A program made the translations under genes and the position numbers. Below, piece by piece: positions 32,077 to 39,848 of a DNA stretch of 64,000 nucleotides (positions within the stretch are counted from its first letter, which is position 1; the number at the start of each line of letters is the position of its first letter). This stretch comes from an uncultured Acidobacteriia bacterium (lineage in GTDB: Bacteria > Acidobacteriota > Terriglobia > Bryobacterales > Bryobacteraceae): contig CAIVPR010000114.1 of NCBI GenBank assembly GCA_903907865.1, forward strand, positions 62,001 through 126,000, written 5' to 3'. The notes under the pieces were generated by a model, which saw only the letters and a list, made by a program, of their open reading frames with translations, made no database searches and was not told the origin of the DNA.

Positions 32077-34377
32077 ATGGCGAATCCAACCAAGCCGCTC
32101 ATCGTCCCCTCGTGGAATGGGCTCAGCCTCTCTCTTTATACTCCCGGTACACAAACCGCCCCCACTGGACAGGCGGTCGCTAATGCCAAGTTCAATGTTT
32201 CGCAGACGGTCTGGACCCCGCTATTCCCGGGAGCACCGGGTATTCCCAATCCAAATTCCTGTTGCGTCGAGGGCAACGATGTCTATTTCTCCCTCAGCGG
32301 GCCGGGACAGGGTATTGTGAAGCTTCCCAACTTCCTGAAGGACCCCGCGGCCGCGATTGCGGCAGCGTTTGTGATCGACCTGAATCAGTCCGATTATGTC
32401 GGTTTGGCTGTGGATGCCAACGGCAACCTTTACGGCGCGGCGGGCGCAGACCCGGAGGGCGCAGATCCTGGCAACCAGATCTGGCTTTATCCCAACGCGC
32501 GCACAGCAATATCCGCGGTGGCCGGCATCAGCCTTGGCAACGCAGGCAAGAAGGCGTATTTCGGGAATCTGCGCTTCGACGCTGTCGGGAACCTGTGGGC
32601 AACCGATTACTGGAACAACAGGCTCGTAGTGTTTCAGGCAGCGGCATTGCAAACTCACACTGCGGTGACGGTCGTGATCGACAACCCGGCCGGACCGCTC
32701 AATCTGGCTAACAATAACTTCGCGACCACTCTTCCGTTTCTATTCGCCTCGCCGGAGGGGCTGGATTTCGACCTCGCCGGAAACCTATGGGTGGCGAATA
32801 ACAACGACTTTGGCAACTCGGTGGGCGCGGGCAACGAAATTACTACCATCGTGAAGCTAACCGCCCTTGCGGTGTCGAAGATTCAGGTCCAGATCGCTGC
32901 GGGTGCCGGCGCCTACGCGCTGGCCCCCGCCGACTTCTCCATCTATCCGCTGCCGGCTTACTCCGGTGCGAAACTGCCACAGTTGGGTGGCCTCGCCATC
33001 GATGCCGCGTCGCAATGGCTGTTCGTGAACGATGAGACCCCGGATGCCTCCGGACACGGATGGGTGCGCGGTTATTATCTCGGCGCGACCGCGCCATCGA
33101 ACGATCCGAGTGTGGTTCCGCTCGCGGCCATCGCGAACAATGCCGCTGATACGAGCAGCAGGGTGGTGTCGAACCAAAGCACGCCGGTCAATCCCATCGG
33201 CAATGGCGGAATTGCGATCGTACCGCTGGGCGCGTGGATCGGCGACACAGGCTCGGATAGTGGCGTGGAGCCGGATTCCTCAGCCTTGAACATTGCGTGG
33301 GACAGCCGGAACATTGTGGCGGCGGGCGCTGTTGACAATGCCGTGCCCGGCGTTGGTGGAACCTTGCCCACGCCAGCTACTGATCCTTCAGGCTCCAATA
33401 CCATCCTTGGCGGCGCGGGCTTGCGGAATATCTATGTGCGCGTCGACAACTTCTCGAAGACCACCCCCACCGGCGGGCTTGACGTCGTGAATGTGTACTG
33501 GGCCAAGGGGAGCGCAACTTTGGACTGGCCGATTCCGTGGGATGGCAACGGCCCATCCGATCCCCAGCAGCAAGAGCCATTGGGTGGAATCGTGGCGTTA
33601 GGTGCGCCTGTTGGGGTCATTCCTCCGGGCGGATACACGATTGTGGGGCCTATCGCATGGACGAAGATACCCGACCCCACCAAGTATTTGGGCGACGACG
33701 GGCACTTCTGTCTGCTGGCGAGGGTGGTTACGCCGAACGCGCACTACTTCGAAAACGTGTCTCCGGACACGCCGGGCGGAACAAATCCGCCGGATTCCTC
33801 ACTGATGGCCTACGCCGGAATGAGCTTCCCGGAACGCGGCGGATCACATGCGTTGCTGATTGACAATGTGGTGGACAATGCGCGCATCGCGTGGCGCAAC
33901 ATCCATATTGCGAACCCGGGCGACAACTCGGGTGCCTTCATCCGGATCAACCATCTGGCCTTCGGCGGACGCCTGAAGACCACCATGCATGTGCGCATCT
34001 CGCTGGAGTTGTTGAACGCGAGGCAGGTCGCGGTGGAGGTTCCGGCAAACCTACTCCATGTGCGGGCGAGCGGGCGGTCGCTCGAGGCTCTCGAAAAGAG
34101 CTCCCTGGGACGGTTTGCGCGCGAGCTGCCGAGGCATGCGCGACACGGGGAGCACAGACGCCACCCGCTGAGGCTGCCTTCGCACGGGATCTCCGGGATT
34201 CCAGTAGGTCACGGCGAGACGATCGGATTCCACGTCGAGGTCGACCGCAGTGACGAGCATCGTCTGCACAACCACGCTTTGCGTGCCAGCGCGTGGGTTG
34301 TAGTGGACGGACAAGAGCGCTTGGTCGGCGGACAGACTTTTGTCTTCGGCCATGTCCTGGGCCTGCACAACGGCTAG
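32077..34377 (+). CDS. NHL/SMP-30-like beta-propeller protein with C-terminal beta domains
   Basis: A 766-residue protein. The first half has recurring propeller blades: VGLAVDANGNLYGA, NLRFDAVGNLWATDYWNNRLVVF, EGLDFDLAGNLWVANN and GGLAIDAASQWLFVND. The middle has IYVRVDNFSKTTPTGG...VNVYWAKGS and GHFCLLARVVTP...NARIAWRNIHIANP, resembling CARDB-like domains seen in large extracellular proteins. No signal peptide is visible. The last ~100 residues are His/Arg-rich and overlap an antisense frame, so the C-terminus is less certain. No catalytic residues recognised. Stands alone. Confidence 0.75.
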   Translation: MANPTKPLIVPSWNGLSLSLYTPGTQTAPTGQAVANAKFNVSQTVWTPLFPGAPGIPNPNSCCVEGNDVYFSLSGPGQGIVKLPNFLKDPAAAIAAAFVIDLNQSDYVGLAVDANGNLYGAAGADPEGADPGNQIWLYPNARTAISAVAGISLGNAGKKAYFGNLRFDAVGNLWATDYWNNRLVVFQAAALQTHTAVTVVIDNPAGPLNLANNNFATTLPFLFASPEGLDFDLAGNLWVANNNDFGNSVGAGNEITTIVKLTALAVSKIQVQIAAGAGAYALAPADFSIYPLPAYSGAKLPQLGGLAIDAASQWLFVNDETPDASGHGWVRGYYLGATAPSNDPSVVPLAAIANNAADTSSRVVSNQSTPVNPIGNGGIAIVPLGAWIGDTGSDSGVEPDSSALNIAWDSRNIVAAGAVDNAVPGVGGTLPTPATDPSGSNTILGGAGLRNIYVRVDNFSKTTPTGGLDVVNVYWAKGSATLDWPIPWDGNGPSDPQQQEPLGGIVALGAPVGVIPPGGYTIVGPIAWTKIPDPTKYLGDDGHFCLLARVVTPNAHYFENVSPDTPGGTNPPDSSLMAYAGMSFPERGGSHALLIDNVVDNARIAWRNIHIANPGDNSGAFIRINHLAFGGRLKTTMHVRISLELLNARQVAVEVPANLLHVRASGRSLEALEKSSLGRFARELPRHARHGEHRRHPLRLPSHGISGIPVGHGETIGFHVEVDRSDEHRLHNHALRASAWVVVDGQERLVGGQTFVFGHVLGLHNG

Positions 34378-34650
34378 AGCCGCGACACGCATTTCCGCAT
34401 ACGGTTGGCCGTAGGAAGAATCGGCCCCGACATGCACGACGAAGCCTCGGCATTGCCGCGGCGTATATAACTCGATCCCAGACTCCTCCCGGATCAACGT
34501 TGCCAGCAATCCGTGCCCACTTGGCATCTGAGCCACGAATGGAACGGTAAGCAGGCTATTGACACCGGCGCCCTCGCCAGGATGGTTGCGTTCGGTCGAT
34601 TCGGAGACGGTAGGACGAATCGCGGGAGGTTCGAAGGGCGGTTGATCCAT
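34051..34650 (-). CDS. Uncertain antisense ORF overlapping the NHL-like gene end
   Basis: A minus-strand frame from ATG at 34650 of about 199 residues (MDQPPFEPPAIRP... SLLTVPFVAQMPSGHGLLA). Its last 327 bases lie opposite the plus-strand gene in the same codon register. The non-overlapping part (34378-34650) has plausible protein-like composition but no family I recognise, and no clear ribosome site. It may be a shadow, or the plus gene may be damaged near its 3' end. It is given because 34378-34688 otherwise holds nothing. Confidence 0.25.
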   Translation of the reverse strand: MDQPPFEPPAIRPTVSESTERNHPGEGAGVNSLLTVPFVAQMPSGHGLLATLIREESGIELYTPRQCRGFVVHVGADSSYGQPYAEMRVAALAVVQAQDMAEDKSLSADQALLSVHYNPRAGTQSVVVQTMLVTAVDLDVESDRLAVTYWNPGDPVRRQPQRVASVLPVSRMPRQLARKPSQGALFESLERPPARPHME

Positions 34651-34688
34651 CGCGGTCGACCGCCTCTTACTTGCGGGGAGTGGAGACC

Positions 34689-34730
34689 TTGACAATCAAT
34701 AGCCGGATAGTTATGATTGCATCTGGAAGG
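34689..34730 (+). promoter_or_regulatory. Near-consensus sigma70 promoter and ribosome site for the VOC-ArsR-AHSA1 operon
   Basis: TTGACA at 34689-34694 and TATGAT at 34712-34717 with a 17-base spacer. CAATCA (34693-34698) and TGATTG (34714-34719) form an inverted repeat spanning the promoter, a likely site for the ArsR protein encoded downstream. GGAAGG at 34725-34730 is 8 bases before the ATG at 34739. Confidence 0.8.
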
Positions 34731-34738
34731 ACACCCCC

Positions 34739-35128
34739 ATGAAAATCAAACTCACCAGCGTCTTCGTCGATGACTAGGACAAGGCCCTCAACTTCTACAC
34801 CACCATCCTCGGCTTCCTCAAGAAGCACGAATTCCCTGCGGGCAACTACAAGTGGCTCACCGTTGTTTCGGCGGAGGATCCGGAGGGAACCCAGCTGCTT
34901 CTGGAGCCCAACAAGAACCCGGCTGCAAAGACTTACCAGGAAGCGATCTTCCAGCAAGGCATCAGCGCCGCCATGTTCTTCGTCTCCGACCTGCAGCAGG
35001 AATACGACCGCCTCATTGCCCTTGGCGTCAAATTCACCAAAGAGCCCACCAAGACCCACGGGTCCATTTACGCCGTCCTCGACGACACCTGCGGAAACCT
35101 CATCCAACTCACCCAGCTGTCCTGGTAG
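34739..35128 (+). pseudogene. VOC-family (glyoxalase-like) protein with an early nonsense codon
   Basis: The frame from ATG 34739 begins MKIKLTSVFVDD, then hits TAG at 34775-34777 (codon 13) and continues unbroken for 116 more codons: DKALNFYTTILGFLKKHEFP, GTQLLLEPN, AAMFFVSDLQQEYDRLIALG and a terminal CGNLIQLTQLSW. Relatives have VDDQDKAL here, so CAG to TAG by a single transition explains it. Everything else, including the promoter, ribosome site and reading frame, is intact, so the change is recent, a sequencing error, or tolerated by readthrough. The stop is 6 bases before the ArsR gene. Confidence 0.85.
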
Positions 35129-35134
35129 CCCGCC

Positions 35135-35458
35135 ATGCAAGTCGTGACGGACGACGTCTTCAAAGCCCTCGCCGACCCTACCCGCCGTGCCATCTTCGAG
35201 CGCTTGTCCCGTGACGGCGAGCAGACCGTCCACGCGCTCACTGATCGCGCCGGAATCTCGCAACCAGCGGTGTCAAAGCATCTCGGCATCCTCAAACATG
35301 CCCACTTGGTGCGCGACCGGCGGGAGGGGCGCGAAACGCACTATAGCGCCCAACCAGACGCCCTCGGACCGCTGGTCGACTGGATGTCGGTCTACGGGGC
35401 CTTCTGGCGCGACCGATTCGACAGGCTCGAAACATTCCTCACCCATATGGATCAATAG
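35135..35458 (+). CDS. ArsR-family transcriptional regulator (2)
   Basis: A 107-residue winged helix: DDVFKALADPTRRAIFERL, then QTVHALTDRAGISQPAVSKHLGIL with the recognition helix, and wing REGRETHYSAQ. No cysteine metal site. It belongs to the group paired with AHSA1 genes. Two bases after its stop begins the AHSA1 gene. It has the same order as the cassette at 18.1 kb but a different sequence, so the two are paralogous modules. Confidence 0.92.
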   Translation: MQVVTDDVFKALADPTRRAIFERLSRDGEQTVHALTDRAGISQPAVSKHLGILKHAHLVRDRREGRETHYSAQPDALGPLVDWMSVYGAFWRDRFDRLETFLTHMDQ

Positions 35459-35459
35459 G

Positions 35460-35891
35460 ATGCCCGATACCCGATCCCTCGTTGTCGAACGTGACATGGC
35501 CCATCCCCCGCAACGCATCTGGCGCGCCCTCACCCAGGGCCCGCTCATCGAGGAGTGGCTGCTCCAGAACGACTTCCAGCCAATCGTTGGCCACAAGTTC
35601 CGTTTCCAAGCCCCCGCGAGGCCCAATTGGAGCGGCGTCATCGAATCCGAGGTTCTGGTGGTCGAACCGCCCACCCGCCTCGCCTACCGCTGGAGTCCGG
35701 TCGGCGACCAGCCCGGAACCGGTCCGCAGTGGGTTGTGACCTGGACGTTGACACCTATCCCCACCGGCACCCGCCTCCGCATGGAACAATCCGGCTTCAC
35801 GTCGGAGCAGGAGGCCAACTACAAGGGCGCGACCTACGGCTGGCAGAAATTCCTCGGCAACCTCGAACAGGTTGTCGCCAAGCTGCCGTGA
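35460..35891 (+). CDS. SRPBCC/AHSA1-domain protein (2)
   Basis: A 143-residue START-like domain: VVERDMAHPPQRIWRALTQGPLIEEWLLQNDFQP, GHKFRFQAP, VIESEVLVVEPPTRLAYRW and TWTLTPIPTGTRLRMEQSGF, ending in an amphipathic helix (GWQKFLGNLEQVV). ATG at 35460 follows the ArsR stop with a one-base gap. Ligand unknown. Last gene of the VOC-ArsR-AHSA1 operon. Confidence 0.9.
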   Translation: MPDTRSLVVERDMAHPPQRIWRALTQGPLIEEWLLQNDFQPIVGHKFRFQAPARPNWSGVIESEVLVVEPPTRLAYRWSPVGDQPGTGPQWVVTWTLTPIPTGTRLRMEQSGFTSEQEANYKGATYGWQKFLGNLEQVVAKLP

Positions 35892-35919
35892 ACCGAACAT
35901 GCCACTATCCATCCCGTGG

Positions 35920-35958
35920 TTGACATCCTAAAACACTTGTTTTAATCTGGTGTTTTAG
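35920..35958 (+). promoter_or_regulatory. TetR promoter-operator, predicting a near-leaderless transcript
   Basis: TTGACA at 35920-35925 and TAATCT at 35943-35948, 17 bases apart. The perfect inverted repeat CTAAAACAC (35928-35936) / GTGTTTTAG (35950-35958) covers the spacer and the predicted start point, ideal for autorepression. The GTG start codon begins at 35958, about 2-3 bases past the expected transcription start, so the message has almost no leader. Confidence 0.8.
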
Positions 35959-36584
35959 TGGCACACCACCCCGAAGACGCGGCCCGTACCCGGCTCATCG
36001 AAGCCGCCGGCGAGATTTTCGCCGAGCAGGGCTATGAGTCGGCCACCATCCGCGAGATCTGCGCCCGCGCCGGGGCCAACGTGGCCGCCGTCAACTACCA
36101 TTTCCGCGACAAGCTTGGCCTCTATGGCGCGGTGATCCGGCACATCGCCGTCAATCCCGACCTGCCCGGCTCGGTCAGCGAGGACCCCGAAAAAGCCCTC
36201 CGTGGGTTCATTTCAGCCATGCTCGGAAAGCTGGTCCTGGGCGGTCAAGGCCGCCAATGGCACCTCCGCATCATGGTCCACGAACTGGCGCGGCCCAGCG
36301 ACGGACTTCCCATCATCGTCGAGGAACTGATCGGTCCCCGCTACGCGCTGCTCCGTTCCATCATTTCCGCCATAGTCCACCTTCCGTCCGACCACGATAC
36401 TGTGCGACTTTCCGCGCACAGCATCATCGGACAAATTGCGCACTATATCCACGGCCGCCCGGTCCTGGGCCACGTCTGGCCAGCCATGCAGTTTACGCCG
36501 GAGCAAGTGGAGCAGGTGGCAGGCCACATCGCCGAATTCTCGCTCGCAGGTCTTAGAAAGATCGCAGGTACAAGCAAACAATGA
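35958..36584 (+). CDS. TetR-family regulator of the export operon (CecR-like)
   Basis: A 208-residue TetR protein. The DNA-binding part reads TRLIEAAGEIFAEQGYESATIREICARAGANVAAVNYHFRDKLGLYGAVI. The C-terminal region (LVLGGQGRQWHLRIMVHELARPSDGLPIIVEELIGPRYALL) is of the YbiH/CecR (DUF1956) type. Its place ahead of HlyD, ABC and permease genes mirrors E. coli cecR-ybhGFSR. It starts with GTG inside its own operator and overlaps the HlyD gene by ATGA. Confidence 0.92.
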   Translation: MAHHPEDAARTRLIEAAGEIFAEQGYESATIREICARAGANVAAVNYHFRDKLGLYGAVIRHIAVNPDLPGSVSEDPEKALRGFISAMLGKLVLGGQGRQWHLRIMVHELARPSDGLPIIVEELIGPRYALLRSIISAIVHLPSDHDTVRLSAHSIIGQIAHYIHGRPVLGHVWPAMQFTPEQVEQVAGHIAEFSLAGLRKIAGTSKQ

Positions 36585-37786
36585 GTGACTCCAAGCCAAA
36601 GCGTCCGAATCCTCTCCGCATCCTGATCCCGCTCCTGCTAGTTGGCGGGATCGCGTTCGGCGTGTGGAAGAACTTCATCCAGGTGCCGGCCGTGCCCGGA
36701 AACATCGTCCAGTTGACCGGGCGCGTGGAGGGCGATGATTCCGCCATCTCCCCCAAAGTGGCTGGACGTATCGTCGACATCCGTTTCAGGGAAGGCGACG
36801 TGGTGAAGTCGGGGGACATCGTCGCGACGCTGGACGATAGCCAGTTGCGGGCGCGAGTGGACCAGGCCCGGGCCGCAGTGGTCGAGGCGGAGGCCCGCGT
36901 CCGCCAAGCCCAGCAGCAGACGGCGATCTTCCAGGACCAGTTGCAGGGAATCGACTTGGAGACAGGCCAGGCGAAGCTCGATTCGAGCGCGCGGGTGCGG
37001 CAGGCCGAGTCCGAGGTCTCCGCCGCCGAGTCGGTGCTCGCGCAGCAAGAGGCCACGATGAAGCTGGCCGCGTACGACCGCGACGTATACACCCGCCTAG
37101 CCAAGGAGGGCGCGGTTTCGGAACGCCAGGGCAAGCAGGCACAATCGAGCGCCGAGAGCCAGCAGGCGGCGGTCGATGCGGCTCGCAAACGGGTCGAGTC
37201 GGCCAAGCAGGCACTGAGCCTGGCCCGCACGACGGGCACCAACTCGGAAATCCACGTTTCGCAGGCTGCGGCGATCAAGAAGCAGATCATCCAACAACAG
37301 ACGCAGATCGCCACGTACAACGCCGACGCAGCCCGCCTCCGGGCGCAGTTGGTGGAAGCCGAGGCCAATCTGAAGGACTTGGTGGTCGTTGCGCCTTTCG
37401 ACGGAACGGTCGTCACCCGCAGCGCGGAGCCCGGCGAAGTTGTGCAAGCCGGCACCGCGATCGTCACGCTGCTGGATCTGAACCGGGTCTACCTGCGGGG
37501 TTTCGTGCCGGAAGGCGAGATCGGCAAGGTCAAGCTGGGCCAGGCGGGACGGATTTTCCTCGATTCCGACGTGAAGAAGCCGCTCGAAGCGGTGGTTTCG
37601 CGCATCGACCCGCAGGCTACGTTTACGCCGGAAAACACGTATTTCCGCGACGAGAGGGTGAAGCAGGTGGTCGGGGTGAAGCTCCAACTCAAGACGGGAA
37701 TCGGTTTCGCCAAGCCGGGCATGCCCGCAGATGGGGAAATCTTGGTATCGGGAGACACATGGCCGCCGGTGACTCCGCGCAAATGA
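36581..37786 (+). CDS. HlyD-family periplasmic adaptor (YbhG-like)
   Basis: A 401-residue membrane-fusion protein: one N-terminal membrane helix (LRILIPLLLVGGIAFGVW), then the lipoyl half VEGDDSAISPKVAGRIVDIRFREGDVVKSGD, a long coiled-coil hairpin rich in Gln/Ala at about 85-270, the second lipoyl half DLVVVAPFDGTVVTRSAEPGEVVQAGT and a beta-barrel domain. It joins the inner-membrane ABC permeases to the TolC-like channel. It overlaps the TetR gene by four bases; a 115-base gap with a large hairpin separates it from the ATPase gene. Confidence 0.93.
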   Translation: MSDSKPKRPNPLRILIPLLLVGGIAFGVWKNFIQVPAVPGNIVQLTGRVEGDDSAISPKVAGRIVDIRFREGDVVKSGDIVATLDDSQLRARVDQARAAVVEAEARVRQAQQQTAIFQDQLQGIDLETGQAKLDSSARVRQAESEVSAAESVLAQQEATMKLAAYDRDVYTRLAKEGAVSERQGKQAQSSAESQQAAVDAARKRVESAKQALSLARTTGTNSEIHVSQAAAIKKQIIQQQTQIATYNADAARLRAQLVEAEANLKDLVVVAPFDGTVVTRSAEPGEVVQAGTAIVTLLDLNRVYLRGFVPEGEIGKVKLGQAGRIFLDSDVKKPLEAVVSRIDPQATFTPENTYFRDERVKQVVGVKLQLKTGIGFAKPGMPADGEILVSGDTWPPVTPRK

Positions 37787-37817
37787 GGCGGACCATTCAC
37801 ATGACCCCGGAAGGAAC

Positions 37818-37879
37818 GCTCCTTGGCGGTCGCGGCTCGGTGGAGTCCGCACGTGACCGAGCCGCGACCGCAAGGGAGC
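37818..37879. repeat. Large near-perfect hairpin inside the export operon
   Basis: The arm at 37818-37841 (GCTCCTTGGCGGTCGCGGCT...) pairs with 37856-37879 (ACCGAGCCGCGACCGCAAGG...) over about 23 bp with one bulge and a 14-base loop. It lies between the adaptor and ATPase genes. There is no U-run, so it is not a classical terminator. It looks like a REP-type extragenic palindrome and could stabilise the upstream message. Confidence 0.75.
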
Positions 37880-37901
37880 GATCTTCCCAGGGAGGGCGGC
37901 C

Positions 37902-39848
37902 ATGACGCCCCCCGCCATCTCCGTCGTCGGTCTCAAGAAACGCTATGCCAACGGGACGGACGCCATCCGAGGCATCGATTTCGAGGTCCGCAAGGGTGAA
38001 ATCTTCGGCTTGATCGGCCCCGACGGCGCGGGAAAGACCTCAACGTTCCAAATCCTCGCCGGCGTGATGGAGGCAACTGCGGGGACTGTCGAGATCTTCG
38101 GCCAGGCTGCGCGGGACGCCCGCGAGAACACCGGCTACCTTACCCAGGCCTTCAGTCTCTATCCCGATCTCACGGTGGCCGAGAACATACAGTACATTGG
38201 CGACTTGCGCCGCGTACCCCACAAGCAGATTCAGGAGCGCGGCCACCAGTATCTATCCATGTTCGACATGGACCGCTTTACAGAACGCCTTGCGGGACGC
38301 TTGAGCGGCGGCATGAAGCAAAAGCTGGCTCTGGTATGCGCCTTGGTGGCGCAGCCGCAGGTACTGCTGCTGGACGAGCCGACGACCGGCGTCGACCCGG
38401 TTTCGCGTCGCGAATTCTGGGACACGCTGGCCCACCTGGCCGACGACGGGCTGACCATCATGGTCGCCACTCCCTATCTGGACGAGGCCGAGCGCTGCCA
38501 CCGGGTGGCGTTGATCCACTTGGGCGAGATCCGCCAGACTGGGACACCCACGGAACTGCGCGACAGCCTCAAGGCCAAGCGGCTCGAAATCCACACCAGC
38601 AACTTGGCGCAGGCCGAAGAGATCCTGTCGGTCGAATCGGCCAGACACGGGGAAATCCTCGACGTCCAGCGATTCGGCGACCGGTTGGACGTGATCGCGC
38701 CGGATCCGGTTCGCGGCAAGGCTTTGGTGGAGGAACGTTTGAGCGCCGCCGGCCTGACCTGCGACGTCTTCCGGATCGACCAGCCCACGCTCGAAAACAC
38801 CTTCGTGGCAACGCTGCGGGCCATTGGCCAGGACGTCCAGAGCAAGCCCTATCCCAGCGAGCACCCGCACCAGGATATCCGTGGCCAAGTTGCCATACGG
38901 GCCACCGACCTTACCAAGCACTTCGGAGCCTTCACCGCCGTCCAAGATGTCAACATCACCGTCAAGTACGGTGAAATCTACGGGCTTCTGGGTGCGAACG
39001 GCGCGGGCAAGACCACCACGATCAAGATGCTGTGCGGCCTGCTCGGGCCCAGTTCGGGCGGCATGGAACTGGCGGGCGAAAGTGGCAGCCTGCGGTCGCG
39101 GTCGGTACGCGAACGCATCGGATACATGTCGCAGAAGTTTTCACTTTACGACGACCTCTCCATCGAACAAAACTTGGACTTCTTCGGCGGCGTCTACGGC
39201 GTGCCGAAGGATGAGCTGGAGGAGAAGAAGCGCTGGGTGATGGAGTTTTCCGGCCTGACGGGCAAGGAAAGCCTCGTCACCGGCAGTTTGCCCGGCGGCT
39301 GGAAGCAGCGCGTGGCGTTCGGCGCGTCCATCATGCACGAGCCAAGCGTGCTATTCCTTGACGAGCCGACTTCGGGCGTCGACCCTCTGGCGCGCCGGGC
39401 ATTCTGGCGCATGATCAACCAACTGGCCGACAAAGGCACGGCGATTCTGGTCACCACGCACTACCTCGAAGAGGCCGAGCAATGCAACCGCCTCGGCTTT
39501 ATGGTGGCCGGGGAACTGGTGGCGGAGGGTACGCCGCACGGCGTGAAGTCGGAGCAGGGCGGGCATTTGATCGAGATGATTGTGGACCAGCCGCAACGCG
39601 CCGCCGACCTTCTGCGCGAGCCCCTAGCCGCCACAGGCGACCGTTGGCGCGTCTCGTTGTTCGGCGACCGGTTGCACGTGATCACGGATTTGGACTTCGA
39701 GACAGGCAAACGGCAGACGGTGGCCTCGCTGGAGGCTGCCGGAATCTCGGTGGTCGACGCCTACGAGGAACCGTATTCCCTAGAGGACGTGTTCATCGTG
39801 GTGGTGGAAAAGTCCCGCAAGCTGGGGAAAGTGGGCAAGGAGGACTGA
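37902..39848 (+). CDS. ABC transporter ATPase with two nucleotide-binding domains (YbhF-like)
   Basis: A 648-residue protein with two ABC domains. First: Walker A GPDGAGKTS, signature LSGGMKQKL, Walker B VLLLDEPTTGVD. Second, from about residue 330: GANGAGKTT, LPGGWKQRV (a variant signature) and VLFLDEPTSGVD. Each is followed by a domain of the DrrA type. GGGAGG lies ahead of ATG at 37902. Such double ATPases drive ABC-2 exporters for drugs. The TGA overlaps the next ATG (TGATG). Variation in the second signature (PGGW) suggests unequal sites. Confidence 0.95.
   Translation: MTPPAISVVGLKKRYANGTDAIRGIDFEVRKGEIFGLIGPDGAGKTSTFQILAGVMEATAGTVEIFGQAARDARENTGYLTQAFSLYPDLTVAENIQYIGDLRRVPHKQIQERGHQYLSMFDMDRFTERLAGRLSGGMKQKLALVCALVAQPQVLLLDEPTTGVDPVSRREFWDTLAHLADDGLTIMVATPYLDEAERCHRVALIHLGEIRQTGTPTELRDSLKAKRLEIHTSNLAQAEEILSVESARHGEILDVQRFGDRLDVIAPDPVRGKALVEERLSAAGLTCDVFRIDQPTLENTFVATLRAIGQDVQSKPYPSEHPHQDIRGQVAIRATDLTKHFGAFTAVQDVNITVKYGEIYGLLGANGAGKTTTIKMLCGLLGPSSGGMELAGESGSLRSRSVRERIGYMSQKFSLYDDLSIEQNLDFFGGVYGVPKDELEEKKRWVMEFSGLTGKESLVTGSLPGGWKQRVAFGASIMHEPSVLFLDEPTSGVDPLARRAFWRMINQLADKGTAILVTTHYLEEAEQCNRLGFMVAGELVAEGTPHGVKSEQGGHLIEMIVDQPQRAADLLREPLAATGDRWRVSLFGDRLHVITDLDFETGKRQTVASLEAAGISVVDAYEEPYSLEDVFIVVVEKSRKLGKVGKED

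Noticed and set aside
31743-32183. A 146-codon plus-strand frame before the NHL-like gene
   Set aside because: No family resemblance, no ribosome site, and it overlaps the NHL-like start in another frame.
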